From: Candidatus Falkowbacteria bacterium CG10_big_fil_rev_8_21_14_0_10_39_9
Lineage (GTDB): Bacteria > Patescibacteriota > Patescibacteriia > Patescibacteriales > UBA12465
Assembly (NCBI GenBank): GCA_002778645.1
Contig: PFAQ01000018.1
Location: 1 to 22,620, forward strand
Length of the DNA: 22,620 nucleotides
Reading direction: 5' to 3'
Part shown: in pieces, positions 1-5,727 of the stretch
Position numbering within the stretch: the stretch's first letter is position 1
Layout of the letters: every line of letters begins with the position of its first letter
Translations under genes and position numbers: made by a program
Notes under the pieces: model-generated
Told to the model about the DNA's origin: nothing
The model's input: only the letters and a program-made list of their open reading frames with translations
Databases searched by the model: none

Positions 1-48
1 AATGAGGCTTTAGAAAAAGTGCAATATGTGTGTACCTAAAACAGTAAT

Positions 49-72
49 AAAAAACACCCAAATTATTGGGTG
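49..72 (-). terminator. Intrinsic terminator of trmD
   Basis: An inverted repeat (arms 55-61 and 66-72, 4-nt loop) is followed on the minus strand by six T. It overlaps the trmD stop codon, so it ends the trmD transcript right at the end of the gene. Confidence 0.75.
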
Positions 73-725
73 CTTTTCTTCTGTTTTTCTTGCCAAAGCT
101 TGATTTTTTGATGATTGCCCGAGAGGAGAATCTCGGGGACGTCATAACTTTTGCCCCTGATTTTGAACTTCTCCGGTTTGGTATATTGGGGATATTCCAG
201 TATTCCTACTTGGGAATGCGATTCATCTTGCGAGCTAGCCTCATTGCCCAGAGCTCCAGGAAGGAGTCTGGTGATAGAGTCGATCATGACCATGGTTCCC
301 AGTTCACCGCCGGTAAGGACATAGTCACCGATAGAGACTTCTTCATCGATAAAATTTTTGATTCTCTCGTCAACCCCTTCATAGCGGCCGCAGATAAAAA
401 CTATTTCATCGAGCCCAGAGTATTTCTGAGCTAATTGTTGTGTCCATCTTTGTCCCTGAGCTGAGAGTAAAACAACCTTTCTTTTTTTGTTAGCCTTCTT
501 GGTTAGCTTCTTAATAGCTTGATAGAGGGGCTCTATCTTCATGAGCATTCCGGCCCCATCACCATAGGGAGTATCATCAATCGTGCGGTGGCGGTCAGAG
601 GTAAATTCCCGTAAATCTTGGCTGTAAATGCTGATAATACCTTGTTTTTGGGCGCGTTTAATAATACTCTCGGAAAAATAAGAGTCGAAAATCTGGGGAA
701 AGATAGTGATGATTTTGAAATTCAT
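63..725 (-). CDS. trmD: tRNA (guanine-37-N1)-methyltransferase TrmD
   Basis: TrmD transfers a methyl group from S-adenosylmethionine to N1 of G37 in tRNAs with G at position 36, which prevents +1 frameshifting. The 220-aa product shows the SPOUT/trefoil-knot family signatures in order: DDTPYGDGAGMLMK at about 50-63, GRYEGVDER at 113-121, SIGDYVLTGGE at 131-141, the LLPGALGN and LEYPQYTKP segments at 154-184, and LLSGNH at 200-205. It is shorter than the roughly 255 aa of the E. coli enzyme, losing mostly C-terminal length. The ATG start gives a typical MNFKIITIFP opening. It follows khpA on the same strand, but a terminator-like hairpin lies between them. rimM, often found beside trmD, is absent here. 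Confidence 0.97.
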   Translation of the reverse strand: MNFKIITIFPQIFDSYFSESIIKRAQKQGIISIYSQDLREFTSDRHRTIDDTPYGDGAGMLMKIEPLYQAIKKLTKKANKKRKVVLLSAQGQRWTQQLAQKYSGLDEIVFICGRYEGVDERIKNFIDEEVSIGDYVLTGGELGTMVMIDSITRLLPGALGNEASSQDESHSQVGILEYPQYTKPEKFKIRGKSYDVPEILLSGNHQKIKLWQEKQKKSTQ

Positions 726-741
726 AAATTACTTATTTAAC

Positions 742-774
742 AAAAAACCACAGTAAAGTGAGCTGTGGTTTTTT
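742..774 (-). terminator. Terminator between khpA and trmD
   Basis: A perfect 12-bp inverted repeat (742-753 with 763-774, 9-nt loop) has an A-run on one side and a T-run on the other, so it would work in either direction. On the minus strand it lies just after khpA and before trmD, so it may end or attenuate the rpsP-khpA transcript. Confidence 0.75.
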
Positions 775-795
775 GTTTATATGATGCTTTTTAGT

Positions 796-1140
796 TTAGA
801 TTTTTAAGTCATCAACAGCAGAAGTATCAATATCTCGATTATCAACCCTGTTGTCGTTTCGATCATCTCTTCGGACCATACCAGCTGGTTTAGCTCCACC
901 ATTTGGATCATAGATCTTTAAATTGACGCGAGAATTGTTTTTAGCACCAACGATCTTTAATAAAGTGCGGATCGCTTGAGCAGTTTGACCACGACGACCG
1001 ATGACATAACCCATGTCAGCTGGATCGATTTTTAAAGTCAAAAGAACACCCATCTCATCTACGGTTCTATCAACCACAACAGCATCCGGGCTGGAAACGA
1101 TGTTTTTTACAATCATTTCTAAAAATTCCTTGTCCTTCAT
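796..1140 (-). CDS. khpA: KH-domain RNA-binding protein KhpA
   Basis: This is a 114-aa single type II KH domain protein. The RNA-binding GxxG loop is GRRG at residues 48-51, inside DPADMGYVIGRRGQTAQAIRTL, a conserved KhpA segment given here only as positions 40-60. KhpA binds RNA broadly and, with KhpB where present, affects cell elongation and RNA stability in Gram-positive bacteria. The last 30 residues are rich in Asp, Arg and Asn and look disordered. Its place between rpsP and trmD is the usual KhpA setting, which supports the call. A promoter sits in the 135-nt gap upstream (1242-1269). Confidence 0.92.
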   Translation of the reverse strand: MKDKEFLEMIVKNIVSSPDAVVVDRTVDEMGVLLTLKIDPADMGYVIGRRGQTAQAIRTLLKIVGAKNNSRVNLKIYDPNGGAKPAGMVRRDDRNDNRVDNRDIDTSAVDDLKI

Positions 1141-1241
1141 ACGATTCTTTTTTCAGCAAATTGACCGATCTAAGATCTTTCAAATTTGTCAAAAAATTAT
1201 TAATTACATTCGCCTATTTTAACAGGCAATTTATAATATCA

Positions 1242-1269
1242 AGTATACCAGAGAGCTAAAAATTGTCAA
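1242..1269 (-). promoter_or_regulatory. Predicted sigma70 promoter of khpA
   Basis: On the minus strand TTGACA (1269-1264) and TATACT (1247-1242) are 16 bp apart, with TGG before the -10 as an extended element. The expected start is near 1235, leaving a leader of about 95 nt that holds a short hairpin (GCCT...AGGC at about 1211-1226). The -35 box abuts the stop that rpsP would use if its tail were in the other frame (1271-1273). Confidence 0.6.
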
Positions 1270-1275
1270 TTTAGG

Positions 1276-1692
1276 CTACGGCCTCTTCGGTTTTTTCAAC
1301 AACTTCAGCTTCTGGAGCGGCTGTTTCTTCGGCGGCCTTAGCGGCAGCTGCCTCTTTTTAGCGACTTTGTCGGCAGCAGCTTTCTTATTTTCTTCTTGTT
1401 TCTTGTTCATTTTTTCAGTTCGGTTCTTGCTAATACTGGAACTGGTCAGTTTTTTACCGGTTATCACCTTCTTTTCAATCAATAAATTGTTAACGGTTGG
1501 GGATAATTCCGCGCCATTTTCAATCCAGTGTTTTACTCGGTCGGCTTTTACTTGCAAGTCTTTGGAATGGGGGTTATATGAGCCTAAGATCTCTAAGCAA
1601 TCACCGAAGGGATCCTTAGTTTTCTCGGATACAATCAACCGGAACATTTTTTTGTTCTTTTTTCCGACTTGAGATAGTCTGATAGTTAACAT
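1276..1692 (-). CDS. rpsP: 30S ribosomal protein bS16, tail frame-shifted
   Basis: bS16 is a structural protein of the small ribosomal subunit. The first 80 or so residues match the family: MLTIRLSQVGKKNKKMFRLI at the start, then DPFGDCLEILGSYNP around 27-41 and a VKHWIENGAELSPTV segment around 53-67. bS16 is usually 80-90 aa, while this ORF has 138. The extra tail is basic and odd (PLRPPKKQPLQ). After the A5 run (plus-strand T5 at 1355-1359) the -1 frame reads EAAAAKAAEETAAPEAEVVE and then a few more residues to TAA at 1271-1273. That is an Ala/Glu-rich tail typical of extended bS16 in these bacteria. One missing A, or -1 slippage at AAAAAG, would explain this. The ribosomal core is unaffected. 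Confidence 0.93.
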   Translation of the reverse strand: MLTIRLSQVGKKNKKMFRLIVSEKTKDPFGDCLEILGSYNPHSKDLQVKADRVKHWIENGAELSPTVNNLLIEKKVITGKKLTSSSISKNRTEKMNKKQEENKKAAADKVAKKRQLPLRPPKKQPLQKLKLLKKPKRP

Positions 1693-1724
1693 AATGGTTG
1701 TTTATTCGTTAATTTTATAGAAAA

Positions 1725-1753
1725 ATATTATCTTAATAAGGGCTAAAAGTCAA
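1725..1753 (-). promoter_or_regulatory. Predicted sigma70 promoter of rpsP
   Basis: On the minus strand TTGACT (1753-1748) and TAATAT (1730-1725) are exactly 17 bp apart, just downstream of the pnp stop and 32 nt or more before the rpsP ATG at 1692. The -10 is a 4/6 match. It suggests that rpsP-khpA has its own start in addition to readthrough from pnp. Confidence 0.5.
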
Positions 1754-1759
1754 TAGCTT

Positions 1760-4027
1760 TTAGAATCGGGGTCGGCGTGGGGCGCCAAAGCCACCACCAT
1801 TGGGGCGATTTCCGCCTGGACGGCTAAAGCCACTTCCAGCTGGGCGACCTTCGGATTTGCCTTTTTCATCTTTCCAAAGAGGCATATTTTCTTCCAACCC
1901 CTTCATGGTTAGATTAACTCGACCCTGGTCATCAATTTCCTTGATCTTGGCAGTTACTGTGTCGCCGACATTCAAGAAATCACCAGGAGCGCCGATGAAG
2001 TAGGGAGCCATTTCACTGACGTGGATTAAACCGTCATTACCACCACCTAATTCTAAGAAAGCGCCGAAGTCCATAATGCGGACAATCTTACCGGTGAAAA
2101 CTTCGCCGACTTCAAATTCCCGAATAATATCTTTGACAGCTTTTTCGGCAGCCAAACATTTTTCGGAATCAACATCACAGATATTTACTTGACCATCATC
2201 TTCAATATCGATGGAAACTTCAAAGTCATCAATAATCTTGTTGATAGTTTTTCCACCAGTACCGATAACAGCACCGATCTTAGCTGGATCAATCTTGAAG
2301 GAAATAATTCTTGGAGCATATTTAGACAGCTCAGCTCTAGGAGCTGGGATAGTCTCTTTCAATACTTGCAACACTTGGTTCAAAGCCTCGCGACCTTGAG
2401 TCAAAGTTTTTTTAATTATCTCTTCACTTAATCCAGTGGTCTTAGTATCGAGTTGAATAGCAGTTAGACCCTCATCAGTTCCGGTAATTTTGAAATCCAT
2501 TCCGCCTGGACCGTCTTCTAAATCTTGAATATCAGTCAACACTTCCCACTTACTCATGTCAGCGTTTGATGCCAGGCCCATCGCAATACCACCCACGTGA
2601 CGTTTAATTGGGACACCAGCATCCATCAGGGACAAAGTCGAACCACAAGTAGAAGCCATGGAAGAAGAACCATTGGATCCTAAAGTTTCACTCACGACTC
2701 GAATGGTATAAGCGAAAGCATCTTGGGCTGGCAGCACTGGAGTCAGAGCTTTTTCGGCGAGAGCACCATGACCAACTTCACGTCGGCCAGTGCCTCTCAT
2801 GGGAGCGGCTTCACCCACACTGTAAGGGGGGAAATTATAATGATGCATGTAACGTTTTTTGCTCTTACCTTCTAAGCCTTCTAGACTTTGTTCCAGTCCA
2901 GGAGCGCCTAAAGTGACTACGGACAAGACTTGAGTCTCACCGCGAGAGAAAATACCAGTACCATGAGTGCGGGGTAAAAAGCTCACTTCGCCTGATAATT
3001 CGCGGATTTCATTCAAAGCGCGACCATCAACCCGGCGTTTATCTTCTAAGATAGAACGGGTCACTTCAGCTTCGATCATTTCTTCGGCTAACTTTTTGAC
3101 TACAAATTCCCGAGTGGACTTATCAATGTTTTGAGAAAAAAGATATTCATCTAAATTTTCTTTGATAGCGCGAACAGCGCCTTTACGTTCTCCTTTGGTG
3201 TAATAAATTTTGTCGAATAAATATTTTTTGATATTCTCGTTCATCCAAGCCTTGCCTACTTCTAACAATCTCAGTTTTTCTTCCTTGGCTTTAGTTTCTT
3301 CTTCGGTGATTAATTTCTTAGTTTCTTCTTTCTGCGGAGCCGCTACTTGTTTAGCTAACTCTTTGATCAGATTGATAGCGCCTTGCATTTCTTTTTGTCC
3401 AGCCATGATAGCGTCAAAAACTAAATCTTCTCGGACTTCTTTAGCCCCAGCCTCTAACATAATAACTTTTTGATCAGTACCGGCAACGATTAAGTCTAAA
3501 GAACTCAACGCTTGTTGTTCGTAGGTAGGATTGAAAACAAAATTATTTTCAATTAGTCCGACGCGCACACCACCAATTGGACCGTTCCATTTTAGACCGG
3601 CAATTGATAAGACTGCAGAGGCAGCGATCAAACCTAAAACATCATAATCATTTACACCGTCAACTGACAGCACAGAAATAATTACTTGGACATCTTTTTT
3701 TGATTCTTCATTGAAGAGTGGTCTGATAGCTCTGTCTACCATGCGACCAGTAAGAATAGCTTGGTCAGTAGGACGGCCTTCCCGTTTGATCCATTGAGAA
3801 CCTTTGATAATACCGGCAGCGTAAAGTTTCTCATCGAACTCCACCATGAGTGGAAAAAAATCAACGCCTTCGCGTTCTTTCCGATTTTCCACGACAGTCG
3901 CCATTAAGACGGTGTCGCCATATTGCACAGTGACGCAGGCATCAGCCTGTTTTGCTAATTTGCCTGTTTTGATGGTGAGGGTGCGGCCTAACCAATTACA
4001 GGAGACAACAGTTTCCTTGTTGTTCAT
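1760..4027 (-). CDS. pnp: Polyribonucleotide nucleotidyltransferase (PNPase)
   Basis: PNPase degrades RNA 3' to 5' by phosphorolysis, works as a homotrimer and is a main mRNA-decay enzyme. The 755-aa product has the complete architecture: two RNase PH-like domains separated by an all-alpha linker, a KH domain (GAVIGTGGKTINKI, around 590) and an S1 domain (VFTGKIVRIMDFGAFLELGG onward, around 650-715). The tail is Gly/Arg/Pro rich (residues about 725-755), which probably adds RNA binding. In the second RNase PH domain the segment DGPGGMDFKITG keeps two Asp six residues apart, matching the catalytic pair of E. coli PNPase (D486/D492), with Gly at an intervening Asp position. Length is close to E. 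coli PNPase (711 aa) plus the tail. rpsO, its frequent neighbour, is on the same strand but separated by the DGR. Confidence 0.97.
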   Translation of the reverse strand: MNNKETVVSCNWLGRTLTIKTGKLAKQADACVTVQYGDTVLMATVVENRKEREGVDFFPLMVEFDEKLYAAGIIKGSQWIKREGRPTDQAILTGRMVDRAIRPLFNEESKKDVQVIISVLSVDGVNDYDVLGLIAASAVLSIAGLKWNGPIGGVRVGLIENNFVFNPTYEQQALSSLDLIVAGTDQKVIMLEAGAKEVREDLVFDAIMAGQKEMQGAINLIKELAKQVAAPQKEETKKLITEEETKAKEEKLRLLEVGKAWMNENIKKYLFDKIYYTKGERKGAVRAIKENLDEYLFSQNIDKSTREFVVKKLAEEMIEAEVTRSILEDKRRVDGRALNEIRELSGEVSFLPRTHGTGIFSRGETQVLSVVTLGAPGLEQSLEGLEGKSKKRYMHHYNFPPYSVGEAAPMRGTGRREVGHGALAEKALTPVLPAQDAFAYTIRVVSETLGSNGSSSMASTCGSTLSLMDAGVPIKRHVGGIAMGLASNADMSKWEVLTDIQDLEDGPGGMDFKITGTDEGLTAIQLDTKTTGLSEEIIKKTLTQGREALNQVLQVLKETIPAPRAELSKYAPRIISFKIDPAKIGAVIGTGGKTINKIIDDFEVSIDIEDDGQVNICDVDSEKCLAAEKAVKDIIREFEVGEVFTGKIVRIMDFGAFLELGGGNDGLIHVSEMAPYFIGAPGDFLNVGDTVTAKIKEIDDQGRVNLTMKGLEENMPLWKDEKGKSEGRPAGSGFSRPGGNRPNGGGFGAPRRPRF

Positions 4028-4268
4028 AATTGTATTGCTTGGCCGCCAGATTATAAGACTGTAGATTCACTCTAACAGTGCTATGTATCTGCCGGTCAAG
4101 GCTTTATTATTAAGTTGTTTTTAGGGTTAAAATTACCTTTAAAAACATCTTAAGCTTATAATAAATATTAAGATTTGTAAATAGGATTGACAAACTACAG
4201 CTCTTGTGGTATAATTAACTCATTGATCCTTGAAATAAATAATATTCACCATAAAACCCGCCGAAACG
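4028..4268. other. Divergent intergenic region between pnp and the DGR target
   Basis: This 241-nt gap holds the start signals of two opposed genes. Toward pnp, a minus-strand TATAAT occurs at 4055-4050 but has no good -35 at 17 bp, so that promoter is uncertain. A hairpin with arms 4117-4126 and 4137-4146 (two G-U pairs, 10-nt loop) sits in the middle and has no T-run in the plus direction. Toward the DGR target there is a full-consensus promoter at 4187-4215. No ribosome binding site is evident before the target ATG at 4269. Confidence 0.6.
4187..4215 (+). promoter_or_regulatory. Consensus sigma70 promoter of the DGR target gene
   Basis: TTGACA (4187-4192) and TATAAT (4210-4215) match consensus at all 12 positions with a 17-bp spacer and a TGG extended -10. 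It is the strongest promoter I can see in the window. Transcription should begin near 4222, giving a leader of about 47 nt before the ATG at 4269. The diversified protein is therefore probably well expressed. Confidence 0.8.
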
Positions 4269-4829
4269 ATGATAATCAATACTACAGAATTACAGAAATT
4301 TTTCGAAATTATGGAAAGTAAAAATCTTTCTTTTTCCGAAATTATTGCCTTAATAAACGGCAAAATTGCTGACAATGAACCTCTTTTATCAACCGATGAA
4401 ATTAATCTCACCGTTGATTATAATAAAACCCCAGAGCAAGCAGTTGCTGACGGTAATTATGATTATAAAAACAGTGGCATTAACGGTAAAAAATTCCCCA
4501 TTTCTCCGGAAATGATTGGCAAGAAAGTAGATATTGCTGGTAAATTATTTCATTTTCACCGTGAAATTAGCAGTGAAGATGCAATTTCCGAAATGGACAA
4601 AAAAGGCTATCGTCCAGCCACCTTAATGGAATTATTGGCTCTCGGTGCTGCTCATCCCGAACTGCAAAGAGAATTCCTAGTAATAGCTCTTGGCTCCATT
4701 TGGCACCTTTCCAGTGTCATTCGTTGTGTTCCCTGTCTCCGCGTCGGTGGCAGCGGTCGCGAGCTCAACCTCCGCTGCTTTGGCGTTGCTTGGGTTGCTC
4801 TTGATCGGTTCTTCGGTGTCCGCAAGTAA
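4269..4829 (+). CDS. DGR target protein with C-terminal variable lectin-like domain
   Basis: This 186-aa protein carries the variable repeat in its last 46 codons (141-186), ending exactly at the TAA stop. The N-terminal half is acidic and helical with no signal peptide or membrane segment. The middle (about 75-140) has NGKKFPISPEMIGKKVDIAG and a GYRPATLMELLALG segment that resembles the RPAT..ELLALG region of patescibacterial DGR targets. The variable end starts GSIW and keeps fixed residues (VPCL, LNLR, DRFF, VR) between changed ones, as expected for a C-type-lectin/formylglycine-generating-enzyme-type scaffold that shows variable side chains on a ligand face. Relative to the TR, 18 residues differ through adenine changes and two (R to H, Q to K) through other changes. 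What it binds cannot be read from sequence. Without a secretion signal it may act in the cytoplasm or leave by an unusual route. Confidence 0.88.
   Translation: MIINTTELQKFFEIMESKNLSFSEIIALINGKIADNEPLLSTDEINLTVDYNKTPEQAVADGNYDYKNSGINGKKFPISPEMIGKKVDIAGKLFHFHREISSEDAISEMDKKGYRPATLMELLALGAAHPELQREFLVIALGSIWHLSSVIRCVPCLRVGGSGRELNLRCFGVAWVALDRFFGVRK
4690..4829 (+). repeat. DGR variable repeat (VR)
   Basis: These 140 nt align without gaps to 5189-5328 (constant offset 499). I count 25 mismatches. Of these, 23 are at TR adenines: VR positions 4707, 4708, 4714, 4717, 4720, 4726, 4740, 4741, 4746, 4747, 4750, 4753, 4756, 4761, 4777, 4783, 4785, 4786, 4789, 4794, 4795, 4801 and 4815. The changes are 14 to G, 6 to T and 3 to C. 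The two others (4705 and 4824) lie at the edges. Similarity stops at 4829, the last base of the stop codon. The invariant 3' stretch 4816-4829 is the likely initiation-of-mutagenic-homing segment. Confidence 0.95.
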
Positions 4830-4901
4830 CTCTTTGTTGTTTGGACAATTGACGCTTTCTCTCTGACTCTTGAGCTCTTGGCTCTTGAAAAAATAATAAT
4901 T

Positions 4902-4933
4902 TCCCGTTTCACAATAATGAAACGGGATTTTTT
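4902..4933 (+). terminator. Terminator of the DGR target gene
   Basis: The arms CCCGTTTC (4903-4910) and GAAACGGG (4919-4926) pair perfectly over an 8-nt loop, followed by a T-run (4928-4933). It lies 73 nt after the VR. Besides ending the target mRNA, an inverted repeat downstream of a VR can aid homing in the Bordetella phage DGR, although there it sits within a few bases of the VR. Confidence 0.8.
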
Positions 4934-4955
4934 ATCCTCAAAAATATGTTAGAAT
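4930..4955 (+). promoter_or_regulatory. Possible promoter of the template-repeat RNA
   Basis: TAGAAT at 4950-4955 with TG at 4947-4948 forms an extended -10. No real -35 is present, only a T-rich stretch near 4928-4933. It lies directly after the target-gene terminator, so it could start a separate TR transcript at about 4962, some 225 nt upstream of the TR. Confidence 0.4.
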
Positions 4956-5095
4956 AGATTTCGGATAGTAGGTGAAACTGCTTGCGGTTACAACTTCAGG
5001 CGGCCGAATTCTAAAATAATATTTTGGTCGGAATGATTAATCTAATCGGATTAATTAGCGTGCCGAGTGTTGTTTTTAAAAAATAGAATACTTGG

Positions 5096-5181
5096 CGCTT
5101 TCAGCTGGCGGATTTAATTATCCCAAATAAAATTCAACCCCGGCAGTATTGCCGGGGCGGTGCTACTCATGGCTGAAAGCG
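5096..5181 (+). repeat. Nested inverted repeat directly 5' of the TR
   Basis: CGCTTTCAGC at 5096-5105 is the exact reverse complement of 5172-5181. Within it CCCCGGCA (5138-5145) pairs with TGCCGGGG (5150-5157) over a GTAT loop. The outer pair ends 7 nt before the TR. No T-run follows, so it is not an ordinary terminator. As RNA it would form a long stem capped by a very stable hairpin, presenting the TR immediately 3' of it. Confidence 0.7.
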
Positions 5182-5188
5182 ATTTTTG

Positions 5189-5328
5189 TTGGCTCCATTT
5201 GGCGCAATTCCAATGACAATCGTTATGTTCCCTGTCTCAACGTCAATGACAACGATCGCAAGCTCAACCTCCGCTACTTTGACAATGATTGGAATGCTCA
5301 TGATCGGTTCTTCAGTGTCCGCCAGTAA
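5189..5328 (+). repeat. DGR template repeat (TR)
   Basis: This is the donor copy for the VR at 4690-4829. Read in the VR frame it would encode a 46-residue segment with nine Asn codons of the AAT/AAC type, which diversify widely without ever giving a stop codon when their adenines change. It has 34 adenines, 23 of which differ in the VR. Unchanged ones include the AAC of the LNL segment (5266-5267), 5303, and those at the ends. It also carries a TAA at 5326-5328 matching the target stop. It is not preceded by a start codon or ribosome binding site in this frame. Confidence 0.95.
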
Positions 5329-5363
5329 TTTATTTTCCCGCTTTATTTTTTTAAGGCTGGTTT

Positions 5364-5681
5364 TTAAAATAGTTTTTTCCAACCGCCAATTATTTTTCCA
5401 ATTTCATCAAGTGCTTCTGATAACTGCAAATATTTTTTGTTATCCAGCGACTTGGTTTGCCAGAGAATTTTTAGAAAGAATTTTAAAGAGTCCAGCTTAA
5501 TGGCTGCCTGGTTGATGAATGATAATTTATTTTCCTTGGTGGTATATTTAGCCGTCAGGATTATTTCCAGTGTTTCCGTAAATAAATTGTCAATTTTAAT
5601 TCCTAGATTATAACGGACCAAGCGAGGCAGTTGAAGTGAAAATCCATGCCAAAGCAGGTAGCTTTCGGTTAGTTTTTGCAA
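5364..5681 (-). CDS. avd: Avd-like four-helix-bundle DGR accessory protein
   Basis: The 105-aa product looks like the bAvd/four-helix-bundle family, which forms a barrel pentamer that binds the RT and template RNA in DGRs. Visible hallmarks are the helix with LPRLVRYNLGIKIDNLF (about 19-35), a second helix ILTAKYTTKENKL (about 41-53), a third AAIKLDSLKFFLKILW (about 59-74), the DNKKYLQLSE turn (about 79-88), and the closing GKIIGGWKKL. It lies between TR and RT but on the opposite strand, unlike the common same-strand arrangement. The start is problematic. In this frame only TTG at 5681 is available, which would cut into the first helix. The natural-looking start, ATG at 5721-5719, is one base out of frame because of the C9 tract (5708-5700). 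With eight C it would read MANNTPPIGNFSILQKL and continue into this ORF. Confidence 0.8.
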   Translation of the reverse strand: MQKLTESYLLWHGFSLQLPRLVRYNLGIKIDNLFTETLEIILTAKYTTKENKLSFINQAAIKLDSLKFFLKILWQTKSLDNKKYLQLSEALDEIGKIIGGWKKLF

Positions 5682-5699
5682 AATAGAAAAATTTCCAAT

Positions 5700-5708
5700 G
5701 GGGGGGGG
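5700..5708. repeat. G9 homopolymer between avd and RT
   Basis: Nine consecutive G on the plus strand lie between the divergent avd and RT starts. With nine, the plus-strand ATG at 5698 is in frame with the RT and the minus-strand ATG at 5721 is out of frame with avd. With eight, the reverse holds. The RT would still have its own ATG at 5728. No other G or C run of this length was noticed in this AT-rich window. Confidence 0.85.
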
Positions 5709-5727
5709 TATTATTAGCCATATTTTT

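Larger units (their letters stand above)
4962..5363 (+). ncRNA. Predicted DGR template RNA with structured leader
   Basis: No ORF of note lies between the target gene and the TR, but the stretch is dense in inverted repeats. Pairs include ATTAATC (5036-5042) with GATTAAT (5049-5055), a perfect 10-bp pair 5096-5105 with 5172-5181, and inside that CCCCGGCA (5138-5145) with TGCCGGGG (5150-5157). In studied DGRs the TR is copied from a structured RNA by the RT-Avd complex, so this leader is probably part of that RNA. Ends are inferred: the 5' end from a possible promoter, the 3' end because avd begins on the other strand. The part 3' of the TR would be antisense to the end of avd. Confidence 0.5.

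Noticed and set aside
4652..4912. Minus-strand open frame of 86 aa over the VR
   Set aside because: It is antisense to the target gene and VR, which has a good promoter, terminator and DGR context. The antisense product has low-complexity composition and no family resemblance.
4690..5328. TR/VR pair as an ordinary gene duplication or degraded copy
   Set aside because: Random decay would hit all four bases. 23 of 25 differences are at TR adenines, and the TR has no start codon or upstream coding part, so a duplication does not explain the pattern.
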